DNA from: Salinigranum marinum
GTDB lineage: Archaea > Halobacteriota > Halobacteria > Halobacteriales > Haloferacaceae
Length of the DNA: 64,000 bases
Assembly: GCF_024228675.1 (NCBI RefSeq)
Contig: NZ_CP100461.1
Coordinates: forward strand, 2,787,398-2,851,397
Reading direction: 5' to 3'
Part shown: in pieces, positions 41,018 to 50,002 of the stretch
Layout of the letters: each line of letters starts with the position of its first letter
Numbering within the stretch: position 1 is the stretch's first letter
Position numbers and translations under genes: made by a program
The notes under the pieces: model-generated
Database searches by the model: none
What the model saw: the letters and a program-made list of their open reading frames with translations, nothing else
Told to the model about the DNA's origin: nothing

Positions 41018-43239
41018 CTGACCGTCCGATACGCCTGCTCCACGTCGACGACGATCCGGCGTTCGCGGAGATGGTATCGGTGTTTCTCGAACAGGAGTGT
41101 TCGGCCTGTCACGTCACGACGGCCACCGACGTGCCAGCCGGGCTCGAACAGCTCCGATCGGGGGCGTTCGACTGCGTCGTCTCCGACTACGAGATGCCCG
41201 GCCAGACGGGGCTCGACCTGCTCCGAGCGGTCCGCGACTCGCATCCCGACCTCCCGTTCGTGCTCTTCACCGGGCGGGGGAGCGAGGAGATCGCAGCCGA
41301 GGCGATCTCCGCCGGCGTCTCGGACTACCTCCAGAAGGGCGGCGGCACGGAGCAGTACACCGTCCTCGCCAACCGGATCGAGAACCTCGTCTCGCAGTAC
41401 CGCGCCCAGCGCGACCTCAGACAGCGGGTCGACGCCATCGAGACCGCGAGGGAGGGGATCGGGCTCCTCGACGACGACGGCCGGGTCGTCTACGCGAACC
41501 GGGCGTTCGAGGAGACGTTTGGCTACGAGGAGGGCGAACTCGTCGACGTGTCCGTCACGGCGCTCGTCGACGACGACGACGCCGAGCGGCTTCGGGCGGC
41601 GCTGGCGGGCGACGGCTGGACCGGCGAGGTGTTGATGCGCCACCGAGACGGGACGGGGCTGCTCGCCGACATCGCCGTCTCGCGGACAGCCGGCGGCGAG
41701 CGGGTGTTCACCGTGCAGGACATCTCCGCCGCGGAGCGCCGGGAGCACGAACTGTTCGTCAAGAACCGGGCGATGGAGGCCGCGCCGATCGGGATCATCG
41801 TCACCGACCCGGCGCTGCCCGACAACGGCATCGTCTACGCCAACAGGGAGTTCGAGCGGCTGACCGGCTACGCCGAGTCGGAGATCCTCGGCGAGAACTG
41901 TCGGTTCCTGCAGGGCGAGGAGACCGCTCCGGAGACGGTCACCGAGATGCGCGAGGCGATCGCCGCCGAGGAGCCGGTGACGGTGGAACTCCGCAACTAT
42001 CGCAAGGATGGCACGCCGTTCTGGAACCGCGTGTGGATCAGTCCCCTTCGCAACGCCGACGGGGCGGTCACGAACTTCGTCGGCTTCCAGGATGACGTCA
42101 CAGAGCGCGTCGAGGCGCGGCGGGAACAGGCCGCGATGTTCGACCGGGTGTCCGACGCCTTCTTCGCGCTCGATCGGGGGTGGTGTTTCACCTACCTCAA
42201 CGCGCAGGCCGAACGGGTGCTCGACCGGACCGCCGACGAGCTCCTCGGGGAGTCGGTCTGGGAGGCGTTCCCCGGCGCGGTCGATTCCACCTTCGAGGCG
42301 GAGTACCAACGGGCGATGGAGAGCCAGGAGACCGTGTCGTTCGAGGAGTACTACCCACCGCTCGGAACCTGGTTCGAGGTGCGGGCGTACCCCTCGGAGA
42401 CGGGACTGTCGGTGTACTTCCGCGACGTCAGCGAGCGGAAGGCCAACGAGCGGCGGCTCGAAGAACGGACGCGGCAGTTCGAGACGTTCGGCGACATCCT
42501 CGCACACGACCTCGAAACGCCGCTGGTGACGCTCGAAGGGCGGTTGGAGCTGGCGGCGGAGACCGGCGACACCACGCACGTCGTCGCCGCCCGGGAGTCG
42601 CTCGACCGGGTTCGGACGCTCGTCGACGACCTCGCGACGGTCATGCGCGAGGGGAGCGTCGTCAGCGACGTGCGCGACGTCGACCTCGCCGAGGTGGCGC
42701 GGACGCTCTGGACGTCGATCGACACCGCCGAGGCGACGCTCCAGGTCGAAGCTGTGGGGCCGATCCGCGCCGACGAGCGGGCGCTGACGCGGCTGTTACA
42801 GAACCTCTTCCGGAACTCAGTCGAGCACGGCTCGACGAGCAACCGGCCTGCACGACAGTCCGGAGACACCGTTGAGCATGGCTCGACGAGCTCTCGTTCG
42901 CAGGCTCACGAGGACAGCGTGGAACACGGTTCCATGGGCAGTCGGCCGGAGGCCGACGACAGCGTGGAACACGGCGGCCCGACCGTGGCGGTCACCGTCG
43001 GCCCGCTCGACGACGGAGCGGGGTTTTACGTCGCCGACGACGGGTCGGGCATCCCGGACGCCGAGCGCGAACGGGTGTTCGAGCCGGGCTACACCACGAA
43101 GTCGGACGGAACCGGCTTCGGGATGGTGAGCGTGCGCCGGATCGCGCTGGCGCACGGCTGGGAACTGTCGATCGTCGACTCCGAGGCGGGCGGAGCGCGC
43201 TTCGAGATCCGCGGCGTCGAGCGGCCCGCCGACGGCTAG
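41014..43239 (+). CDS. REC-PAS-LOV-PAS histidine kinase (blue-light sensor)
   Basis: 741 residues. Receiver domain (~6-120) with D58 (VVSDYEMPG); PAS (~130-245); LOV-type PAS (~250-365) with the flavin-reactive Cys296 in GENCRFLQG; a third PAS (~375-475); HisKA with H498 in ILAHDLETPL; HATPase_c with DDGSGIPDAERERVFEPGYT and GTGFGMVSVRRIALAHGWEL. The N box (NLFRNSVEHG) is followed by a four-fold repeat of SVEHGS-like units (602-655). It should autophosphorylate in response to blue light and is also addressed by another kinase through its receiver. No cognate regulator is adjacent. Confidence 0.92.
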   Translation: MTDRPIRLLHVDDDPAFAEMVSVFLEQECSACHVTTATDVPAGLEQLRSGAFDCVVSDYEMPGQTGLDLLRAVRDSHPDLPFVLFTGRGSEEIAAEAISAGVSDYLQKGGGTEQYTVLANRIENLVSQYRAQRDLRQRVDAIETAREGIGLLDDDGRVVYANRAFEETFGYEEGELVDVSVTALVDDDDAERLRAALAGDGWTGEVLMRHRDGTGLLADIAVSRTAGGERVFTVQDISAAERREHELFVKNRAMEAAPIGIIVTDPALPDNGIVYANREFERLTGYAESEILGENCRFLQGEETAPETVTEMREAIAAEEPVTVELRNYRKDGTPFWNRVWISPLRNADGAVTNFVGFQDDVTERVEARREQAAMFDRVSDAFFALDRGWCFTYLNAQAERVLDRTADELLGESVWEAFPGAVDSTFEAEYQRAMESQETVSFEEYYPPLGTWFEVRAYPSETGLSVYFRDVSERKANERRLEERTRQFETFGDILAHDLETPLVTLEGRLELAAETGDTTHVVAARESLDRVRTLVDDLATVMREGSVVSDVRDVDLAEVARTLWTSIDTAEATLQVEAVGPIRADERALTRLLQNLFRNSVEHGSTSNRPARQSGDTVEHGSTSSRSQAHEDSVEHGSMGSRPEADDSVEHGGPTVAVTVGPLDDGAGFYVADDGSGIPDAERERVFEPGYTTKSDGTGFGMVSVRRIALAHGWELSIVDSEAGGARFEIRGVERPADG
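42814..42978 (+). repeat. Degenerate tandem repeat inside the kinase N box
   Basis: Codons for SVEHGSTSNRPARQSGD, TVEHGSTSSRSQAHED, SVEHGSMGSRPEADD and SVEHGG: units of 17, 16 and 15 codons plus a partial one. They lie exactly where the ATP-binding N-box helix ends. The DNA repeats differ at many third positions, so the expansion is not recent. Confidence 0.85.
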
Positions 43240-43991
43240 TTCGGGCCGGAGCCGGTCGCCGGGGGGTCGGTCACGTCCACCCGGTCGCGGAGCCACGCCA
43301 TCGCCTCGGAGACCGCTTCGGGGTCGCCCGAGAGCTTGATCCGCGTCGGGATCCGCCCCTTTCCGGGGTAGCTCCCGACGGCGACATCGAACCGTTCGCG
43401 AACCCCCGTGAGACGGTCGTTCAGCGCCCCCTCGGGGGCGGGCGTGTGGAGCGTCTCCGAGACGACGCGGCCGTCGAACTCGCTCTCGACGAGTTCGAAC
43501 ATGGCGTACAGTTCGTCGGGGATGCCCGGGAACGCGTAGACGTTCGCGGCGACAAAGCCCGGGCCGAAGCTCTCCTCGGTGACGAGCGGCCGCGCCTCCT
43601 CGGGGATCGACGCCTGCGCGTCGAAGTCGACGTCGAGGTCGTACGCGTCGGCGAGGTCGGGGTACTGCTCGGCGTACGCCTGTGCCTTCTCGACGATGCC
43701 TTCCCGGACGTCGGCGGCGACGGCCAACTCGCGGTCGAGTGCGTCGGCGACAGCCACCTTCGTCACGTCGTCGGGGGTGCCGCCGAGCCCGCCGGTGACG
43801 ATCACGGCGTCGAACGCTCGGGAGAACTCCCGCACCGAATCGGCGATCACCGCTCTGTCGTCGGGGATCGTGAGGACCCGAGTGACGGTGACCCCCCGCT
43901 CCGCGAGCCGGCGGCAGAGCCACGTCGCGTTGGTGTTCTCCGTGTCGCCCGCGAGGAGTTCGTCGCCGACCGTGACGAGTGCGACGTCCAT
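43236..43991 (-). CDS. CinA N-terminal-like molybdopterin-binding-fold protein
   Basis: 251 residues. MDVALVTVGDELLAGDTENT at the start and DAVIVTGGLGGTPDDVTKVA are the MoaB/CinA (MoCF_biosynth) signatures; later PLVTEESFGPGFVAANVYAF and FPGIPDELYAMFELV fit the CinA-like archaeal family. The nicotinamide mononucleotide deamidase domain of CinA is absent. Its stop codon and the kinase stop share the palindrome CTAG (43236-43239), so the genes overlap tail to tail. Confidence 0.85.
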   Translation of the reverse strand: MDVALVTVGDELLAGDTENTNATWLCRRLAERGVTVTRVLTIPDDRAVIADSVREFSRAFDAVIVTGGLGGTPDDVTKVAVADALDRELAVAADVREGIVEKAQAYAEQYPDLADAYDLDVDFDAQASIPEEARPLVTEESFGPGFVAANVYAFPGIPDELYAMFELVESEFDGRVVSETLHTPAPEGALNDRLTGVRERFDVAVGSYPGKGRIPTRIKLSGDPEAVSEAMAWLRDRVDVTDPPATGSGPN

Positions 43992-44310
43992 ACCCGACGG
44001 TGGGAGAGCAACGGCATATGTCTACGGGCGGCGGCCAGTGTGTCGGTCTGCGCGCTCGGTGGGGCTGTTCGAGGACTGCGATCGGTCCCTCGTGTCGAAC
44101 TCGGTACCACCGTGACCGCGGAGGGGCGGAGCAGAGAGGAGAGACAGTCCCCGACGCGGCGAGACGCCCCGTGTCCCGCGCTGCTCCCCCGCGCCGACCG
44201 CCCCGCGTGATCGAGACGTGCCACGCGGAGGGCGCGAGAACACCCGACGCCAACGCTTTCGAATCGGATCGATCGGTAGCCCTTAGTCGAACGTTCACGA
44301 GGTCCGATAC
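43992..44310. other. Intergenic, promoter region of the next gene
   Basis: About 320 bases. TATA-like CCCTTAGTC near 44283 lies ~28 nt before ATG 44311. The remaining sequence shows no gene or repeat. Confidence 0.5.
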
Positions 44311-45699
44311 ATGAGACAGCGTTGGCTCTACGCGTGGGGGCTCGGCTCGGTCGCCTTCGGTGGGGCGTCGTTGCTCGTCCCGCTATACATCGTCCAGTTG
44401 GGGGCGTCGCCGGTCCAACTCGGGCTGTTGGCGGCGACGGCGGCCGTGATCGGCGCGCCGGGCGCGATCGCCTTCGGCCGACTCGCCAACCGGGTCGAAC
44501 ACCGGCGGACGCTGGTGGTGCTCACGCTGGCCGGCGTCGCGGTCACGCTCGCGGTGATCCCGCTGTTGTCGAGCATCACGGCGATCATCGTCGCGAACGC
44601 GGCGCTGTGGCTCGTCGTCGCGAGCGTCGCGCCCGTCCTGACGATGCTCGTCGTCGACGACGCGCCCGAGTCGGCGTGGACCGAGCGGATCGGCCTGTTG
44701 AACAAGTACCAGGGGTACGGCTGGGCGGGCGGGCTCGTCCTCGGCACGGCCTGGCCTCTCGTGGCGACGCAGGTGGGTGGCGGCGGCTCGACCACGCGGG
44801 CGCTGTTCTGGTTGCTCGCGGCCTGTGCCGGCGCGAGCGCGCTCGGGGCGGTGCGGTCGCTTCCGCACCCCGCACCCGAAGACCGCGTCACGAGCGAGCG
44901 ACGGGTCCGGCGGATCGCCCGGATCCTGTCGATTTCCCGCCGCGGGATCAAGGGAACGACGTTCGCGTTCTCGCCGAACCGGCTGTACTGGACGACGCGG
45001 GGGATCCACCCGCGGCGGCTCGCGGGGAAGGTCAACCCCGCGCTGGCGACTTACCTGGCCGCCGCGACGCTGTTTTTCACCGGCTTCGCGGCCTTCTGGG
45101 CCCCGCTCCCGCTGTTTTTCACCGGGGTCGGCTTCGGCTCCGGGCAGGTGTTCGGCCTCTATCTGGCCTCCAGCCTCGCCTCGGCCGTCCTGTACGAGGG
45201 GGCCGGGCGGTTCGCGTCGACGTACGACGTGCGACTACTTCAGTCGGGCGCGCTCGCGGCTCGCGGCCTCCTGTTCCCGCTGGTGGCCGTGTTCACTGGC
45301 CTCGGCGCGGTCTCGGTCGGCCTCGCCGCGGCCGGCGTCGGTCTCTTCGCCATCGGGCTGACGTGGGCGGTCATCGCCGTCGTCGGGACCGCTATCGTCA
45401 CCCGGCTCGCGCCACCGAGCGTCCGTGGCGAGGTGCTCGGGGTCCACACGGCGCTCGGAGCGGTCGCGGGCGGGATCGGTGGGGTCCTCGGCGGCTGGGC
45501 GGCCTCCTTCGGCTACCTGACCGCGTTCGCCGTCGCGGGCGGCCTCGTCGTCGTGGGGGCGGCGCTCGTCCTCTCGCTCCGGACGCTCTCGGGTGGGGAC
45601 CGCGCGGTCGTCGCTCCCACCGAGCCGATCGCGACCACCAGCGGGGCCGAGGTGCCGGCCGTGTCGACCGAGGAGGTCGCCGAGGGGCGCGCCGACTGA
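44311..45699 (+). CDS. MFS transporter
   Basis: 462 residues, about 12 membrane helices; begins MRQRWLYAWGLGSVAFGGAS. Motif A region AIAFGRLANRVEHRRTLVVL after helix 2. A long central loop rich in Arg (RRVRRIARILSISRRGIKGT) faces the cytoplasm. The C-terminal tail (TTSGAEVPAVSTEEVAEGRA) is acidic and probably disordered. Substrate unknown. Confidence 0.85.
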   Translation: MRQRWLYAWGLGSVAFGGASLLVPLYIVQLGASPVQLGLLAATAAVIGAPGAIAFGRLANRVEHRRTLVVLTLAGVAVTLAVIPLLSSITAIIVANAALWLVVASVAPVLTMLVVDDAPESAWTERIGLLNKYQGYGWAGGLVLGTAWPLVATQVGGGGSTTRALFWLLAACAGASALGAVRSLPHPAPEDRVTSERRVRRIARILSISRRGIKGTTFAFSPNRLYWTTRGIHPRRLAGKVNPALATYLAAATLFFTGFAAFWAPLPLFFTGVGFGSGQVFGLYLASSLASAVLYEGAGRFASTYDVRLLQSGALAARGLLFPLVAVFTGLGAVSVGLAAAGVGLFAIGLTWAVIAVVGTAIVTRLAPPSVRGEVLGVHTALGAVAGGIGGVLGGWAASFGYLTAFAVAGGLVVVGAALVLSLRTLSGGDRAVVAPTEPIATTSGAEVPAVSTEEVAEGRAD

Positions 45700-45723
45700 G
45701 CGGGGTCGTGCTCGCCCGTCGGC

Positions 45724-46137
45724 TCACTCCGCTTCCTCGTCGTCGGCCATCCACCGCTGGCCGTACGACCGGTAACCGTCGAACTCGCCGCGAGTGATCT
45801 CCCGTTCGATCCCCGTGCGGTCTCGTCGGTGATCCGGACGAGGTGACAGATGGGGTGTCACGGGAGCGCGACGGGGTTCTCCAGGACGCTCACGATGAGC
45901 CCCGTGAACGGCGCGGTGACGACGTGTTCGTCGTGTCTGAAGTGGTCGGTGATCGTACAGACCGTCTCGCCCTCGTGCACGAGCGGGTTCGGTCCCCACT
46001 GCATGTCGACCAGCCCGCCGGTCTCGGCGCGGAGCCAGCGCTTTTGTTCCTCGGTGCCCATCACCGTCCGCCACGACGGCTCGGTCCGCTCGCCCGCGGG
46101 GGAGACGCCGACCGCTTTTGCGTTCGTCGCGAGAGAC
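45724..46137 (-). pseudogene. C-terminal remnant of a succinylglutamate desuccinylase/aspartoacylase-family gene
   Basis: On the minus strand the text TEPSWRTVMGTEEQKRWLRA, ETGGLVDMQWGPNPLVHEGE, TVCTITDHFRHDEHVV and FTGLIVSVLENPVALP is the C-terminal lobe of this M14-like family. A TGA (about 45855-45857) then replaces the expected Gly. Homology resumes as HPICHLVRI and finally shifts frame into REITRGEFDGYRSYGQRWMA. The N-terminal zinc-binding domain is missing. One nonsense codon, one frameshift and a lost 5' end make it a pseudogene. It abuts the decayed antiporter gene. Confidence 0.8.
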
Positions 46138-46145
46138 CCCCGACG

Positions 46146-47144
46146 ATGGTTGGATTCGGCACGGCGGTGCAGATCGCGGGGCTGGTCGCGTCGGTCGGCG
46201 GCCTCTGGATCGGGGCGCGGCTGCTCGTCGATTCGGTCGTTCGACTCGCCCGCTAGGTCGTGCTCACGGAGCTCACCATCGGGCTGACCGTCGTGTCGAT
46301 GGGCACCTCGACGCCGGAACTCGTCGTGACGGCCGACGCGGCGCTGGTAGGGCTCGGCGACATCGCCGTCGGGAACGTCGTCGGGTCGAACATCTACAAC
46401 CTCGCGTTCGTCCTCGGTGTCGTCTCGTTGATCCGGGTCATCCCCGTCGAACGGTCGCTGGTTCACCGTGACGGGATCGCGCTCGTCGCCTCGACCCTCC
46501 TCGGGGCGGCGGCGCTGTTCGACCTAGTCGTCACCCGTATCGAAGGCGTCGTCCTGGTCGGGTCGCTCGTGCTGTACACGGCGTACCTGCTGCGGACCAG
46601 CGCGACCGACGACGGCGAACCGGGCGAATCGGGCGAATCGGGCGAACCGGGCGAATCGGGCGAATCGGCGACACTGACGACCGGTCTCACGGAGCGCGCC
46701 GCGTTCGGAGGCCGCGACGGCCTGCTCCTGGTCGGCGGACTCGTGCTCGTGAGCGGTCACGTCATGGTCGAGTCGGCCTCGGGACTCGCCTGGGCGGCCG
46801 GCCTCCCGGAGTGGGTCATCGGCGGCACGATCGTCGCCGCGGGAACGTCGACGCCCGAGTTCGCGGTGTCGCTCGTCGCGATGCGACAGGGGAGCGTCGG
46901 CGTCTCCGTGGGGAACGTCGTCGGGAGCAACGTGTTCAACCTCCTCGGCATCATGGGGCTCGGCGCGGCGATACAGCCGCTCGTCGTGAGCCCGTCGGCG
47001 CTCGAAAGCGTCGCGTAGCTGCTCGTCGTCGTCGCGACCGTCGTCGCGCTGTGGTCCGGGCGCAAACTCACCCGGGCGGAGGGTGGGCTGTTCGCCCTCT
47101 CGGAGGGCGGCCGGTGGACGCTCGGGCTCGTCGGCATCGGGTAG
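46146..47144 (+). pseudogene. Calcium/sodium antiporter (CaCA family) interrupted by in-frame TAG codons
   Basis: One reading frame from ATG 46146 to TAG 47142 keeps antiporter character throughout. Alpha-1 repeat LTIGLTVVSMGTSTPELVVT and alpha-2 repeat VIGGTIVAAGTSTPEFAVSL, each followed by GNVVGSNIYNL / GNVVGSNVFNL, are intact. Two internal TAG codons (46254-46256 and 47016-47018) cut it into three pieces, and there is no frameshift. Two TAGs in a row are a strong sign of decay, or less likely of readthrough. A GES/GEP nine-nucleotide repeat lies in the central loop. Next to the desuccinylase remnant on the other strand. Confidence 0.8.
46614..46667 (+). repeat. 9-nt tandem repeat coding GES/GEP units
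   Basis: Six units of GGGCGAATC/GGGCGAACC encode GEPGESGESGEPGESGES in the cytoplasmic loop between the two halves of the antiporter. Such slippage-prone repeats probably vary between strains. Confidence 0.85.
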
Positions 47145-47236
47145 CCCGCGCTGGCGCACCGGTGAGGGAGCGACACCGACGGGGATCCGCAGCGAGTCTT
47201 TTTGTCGGTCGGCCGTGACGGTAACGAGATAGACGA

Positions 47237-47551
47237 ATGTCCGAACTGGTCGAGGCACGGCTCAACCTTCGCGTCCCCCGCGACGGCCGCGGCGACCTGC
47301 AGGACGCGGTCGCGGAGCGCCTCCGCCGCGCGGCGGCCGTCGACCGCGTCGAGTCGTTCGACGTGACCGGGGTCCGTCCCGGCCTCAACGACCTCACACT
47401 CCGCGTCCGGACGACGGTCGCGTGCGACATTGACGCCGATTCCGAGGCGGCGACGGCGCTGATGGAGGCGGTCGGGATCGAAGCCGTCGACGCCGAGTTC
47501 GTCGACCACCCCGACGACGAGGCCGACCCGGGGTCGGAGGACGAGCCGTGA
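47237..47551 (+). CDS. Small conserved haloarchaeal protein, unknown function
   Basis: 104 residues, starts MSELVEARLNLRVPRDGRGD and has an Asp/Glu-rich tail. A central LNDLTLRVRTTVACDIDADS strand suggests a ferredoxin-like or coiled fold. The next gene starts at an overlapping GTG (GTGA), so the two are coupled. No family recognised. Confidence 0.65.
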   Translation: MSELVEARLNLRVPRDGRGDLQDAVAERLRRAAAVDRVESFDVTGVRPGLNDLTLRVRTTVACDIDADSEAATALMEAVGIEAVDAEFVDHPDDEADPGSEDEP

Positions 47552-48117
47552 CCGGCGGGGTGCGGTCGGTGGACGACGATGCCACGGTCGGTGGCATGCG
47601 GGGGGCGGCCGACGCGGAGACAGAACGGGAGGGGGAAGGAGAACGGGTCGCCCGCGACGAGGCGACGGAACTCGCGGGGCTCCGACGGCTGACGCACGCG
47701 CTCGACGAACTGTTCACCGTCCCCGGAACCGACTACCGGATCGGGCTGGACCCGCTGATCGGGCTCGTCCCGGGCGTGGGCGACGTGCCGACGAGCGTCG
47801 CGTCGGCGTACGTCGTCGCGCAGGCGGCGGCGCTAGGCGTGCCGCGGGCGACACTCGCCCGGATGCTCCTCGTCGTCGCCGTCGACAGCGTCGTCGGCTC
47901 TCTCCCGGTCGTCGGCGACCTCTTCGACGCCGTCTGGAAGGCCAACAGCCGGAACCTGGCTCTCCTGGAATCGCGCATGGACGACCCCGCGGGCGGGGCG
48001 GTTGACCGCCGGTACGTCCTCGTCGTGACCGTGCTGTTGACCCTCGCCTTTCTCCTCGTGAGCGTCGGCGCCGCCGTGGCGGCGTGGTGGTTACTCGGGC
48101 GGTTCGGGTTCGTTTGA
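47548..48117 (+). CDS. DUF4112 membrane protein
   Basis: 189 residues, GTG start 47548 overlapping the upstream TGA. An acidic N-terminus is followed by the DUF4112 core: VPGTDYRIGLDPLIGLVPGV, GDVPTSVASAYVVAQAAALG and PVVGDLFDAVWKANSRNLAL. The final ~25 residues form a membrane helix (VLVVTVLLTLAFLLVSVG). Function of the family unknown. Confidence 0.88.
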   Translation: MTGGVRSVDDDATVGGMRGAADAETEREGEGERVARDEATELAGLRRLTHALDELFTVPGTDYRIGLDPLIGLVPGVGDVPTSVASAYVVAQAAALGVPRATLARMLLVVAVDSVVGSLPVVGDLFDAVWKANSRNLALLESRMDDPAGGAVDRRYVLVVTVLLTLAFLLVSVGAAVAAWWLLGRFGFV

Positions 48118-48465
48118 TTCGTGAACGCGTGAGTCGTGTCGATCCGCAGGGAGACGTGACGGGTTGTGTCGATCACGCGAGTGAAGCAGGTGCGAGACTA
48201 GTACACGGGCGCGCGGACCGGCCTGACACTGACCGCGATGCGGTGTGGTGTTTGGCCGCGCTAGCGACTGCTACCCTGTTATGTGCCGCCCGCAATCCGA
48301 CTCTCCGACCGATCAGCTCCCGATCAAGACACGGACCGGTCCATCAGGCGCTCACTGGCTCTCGGTCGGCCCCGACAGGCCTGGTCTCAAACGGGGCTCC
48401 GACGGCCACACGACGACTGCACCGCGCAACGCAAGACAGTTACCCCCGCCGATACACCCACGCGT
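48118..48465. other. Intergenic
   Basis: About 350 bases with no gene. TATA-like CAGTTACCC near 48438, ~28 nt before ATG 48466, is the likely pus10 promoter. I see no RNA gene. Confidence 0.5.
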
Positions 48466-49806
48466 ATGAGCCTTCTCGACGACGGCCGGGCCCTCGACGC
48501 GACGGGCCCGGTCTGTGACGCCTGCCTCGGTCGGGTGTTCGCCGACCGGAGCTTCGGGCTGACGAACGCCGAGCGGGGGCGGTCGGTACGCGTCGCACGC
48601 GCGCTCGACGCCGACGAACCGTTCGAGCCCACGCCCACCGAGGAGTGTTGGGTCTGTGAGGGCGAGTGCGCCCGGTTCGACGAGTGGGCAGAGCGCGCCG
48701 TCGCGGCCGTCGAGGGCGTCGACTTCGACACCTACCAGGTCGGGACGCGGACGCCACCCCTGGTGGAGGAGAACGAGGCGCTCCTGCGCGAGGAGGCCGG
48801 CCTCGCGATCGACGCGGGCGAGCAGTTCAAATCGGAGTTCAACCGCGAGGTCGGCAAGCGGGTCGGCCGGCTGACGGGCACCGAAGTGGAGTTCGGACGC
48901 CCCGACGTGCAGTTCCTCGTCGACGTCGCGGCCGACGAGGTATCGGCGACGATCAACTCCGCGTTCGTCTACGGTCGCTACCGCAAACTCGAACGCGACA
49001 TCCCCCAGACCGAGTGGCCCTGCGGCCGCTGTGACGGCCGGGGTGTCCTGGGTGAGGACCGCGAGTGCCCACAGTGCGACGGCACGGGCTACCTCTATCA
49101 GGCGAGCGTCGAGGGGCTGGTCGCCCCGCCCATCCGCGACGCGATGGAGGGGACCGCGGCGACGTTTCACGGGGCCGGCCGCGAGGACGTCGACGCGCTG
49201 ATGCTCGGCACCGGCCGGCCGTTCGTCGTCGAGGTGCACGAGCCCAGACGGCGGACGGTGAGCGTCGAACCGCTCGAACGGCTGGTGAACGACCACGCGG
49301 CCGGCCGGGCGGAGGTCGAGGGGCTCCGGCTGGCGACGTACGAGATGGTCGAACGAGTGAAGCAGCTCGACGCCTCCAAGCGCTACCGCGCCACGGTGGC
49401 GTTCGACGACGACGTCTCACGAGAGGCGTTCGAGGAGGCGCTGTCGGAACTCGCGGGTGCGACGGTCGAACAGTACACCCCGAAGCGCGTCGACCACCGG
49501 CGGGCGAACCTCACCCGCACCAGGGAGGTGTACGAGGCGACCGGCGAGTGGGAGGACGCCCGGCACGCGACCGTCGAAATCCACGGTCAGGGCGGCCTCT
49601 ACATCAAGGAGCTCGTCTCGGGCGACGAGGGGCGGACCGAACCCAGCCTGGCGGGGCTGCTCCGCGTCGGCGCGACGGTGACGGCGCTCGACGTCGTCGG
49701 GGTCTACGGCGAGGACGAACCGTTCGAGGACGACGCGTACTTCCGTGACGGATCTGACGACGGCGGCGAGGGTGGAGCCGAAAGCGAGAGCGAGACCGCG
49801 GAGTGA
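48466..49806 (+). CDS. pus10: tRNA pseudouridine(54/55) synthase Pus10
   Basis: 446 residues. N-terminal THUMP-like zinc region with CDACLGRVFADRSFG and CWVCEGEC, a DnaJ-like double zinc knuckle insert CGRCDGRG…CPQCDGTG typical of archaeal Pus10, then the catalytic Asp in GAGREDVDALMLGTGRPFV and the C-terminal YIKELVSGDEGRTEPSLAGL. Makes pseudouridine at positions 54 and 55 in the T loop of archaeal tRNAs. The tail beyond residue 425 is Ser/Glu/Gly-rich and disordered. Confidence 0.95.
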   Translation: MSLLDDGRALDATGPVCDACLGRVFADRSFGLTNAERGRSVRVARALDADEPFEPTPTEECWVCEGECARFDEWAERAVAAVEGVDFDTYQVGTRTPPLVEENEALLREEAGLAIDAGEQFKSEFNREVGKRVGRLTGTEVEFGRPDVQFLVDVAADEVSATINSAFVYGRYRKLERDIPQTEWPCGRCDGRGVLGEDRECPQCDGTGYLYQASVEGLVAPPIRDAMEGTAATFHGAGREDVDALMLGTGRPFVVEVHEPRRRTVSVEPLERLVNDHAAGRAEVEGLRLATYEMVERVKQLDASKRYRATVAFDDDVSREAFEEALSELAGATVEQYTPKRVDHRRANLTRTREVYEATGEWEDARHATVEIHGQGGLYIKELVSGDEGRTEPSLAGLLRVGATVTALDVVGVYGEDEPFEDDAYFRDGSDDGGEGGAESESETAE

Positions 49807-49809
49807 ACT

Positions 49810-49838
49810 GAGGTGAGGTGGAGTGAGGTGAGGTGAGG
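49810..49838 (+). repeat. Simple GAGGTG-type repeat
   Basis: TGAGGTGAGGTGGAGTGAGG continues as GTGAGGTGAGG just after the pus10 stop. Low-complexity pentamer repeat without visible function. Confidence 0.6.
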
Positions 49839-50002
49839 GCGGTCCCCACTCCCGGCCGGACGCGCTGGGCCGCCCCGACCGCCGCGAACGCGTCCCGAGA
49901 CGACTCGGCGTCCGCGGCTCCCCGTTTGCTCCACGTCCCGGCCGTCCCGACCGCACACAAGGAAACGGTTTTTTCCGTCCGCGGAGATCCGAAGCCACGA
50001 CA

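Noticed and set aside
43236..43239. CTAG shared by two stop codons as a special signal
   Set aside because: Tail-to-tail genes sharing CTAG is an economical coincidence and needs no further explanation.
46146..47144. Pyrrolysine or amber recoding as the default explanation
   Set aside because: No pyl genes are seen, pyrrolysine is not known to me in Halobacteria, and neighbouring genes decay by TGA and frameshift, so decay is preferred.
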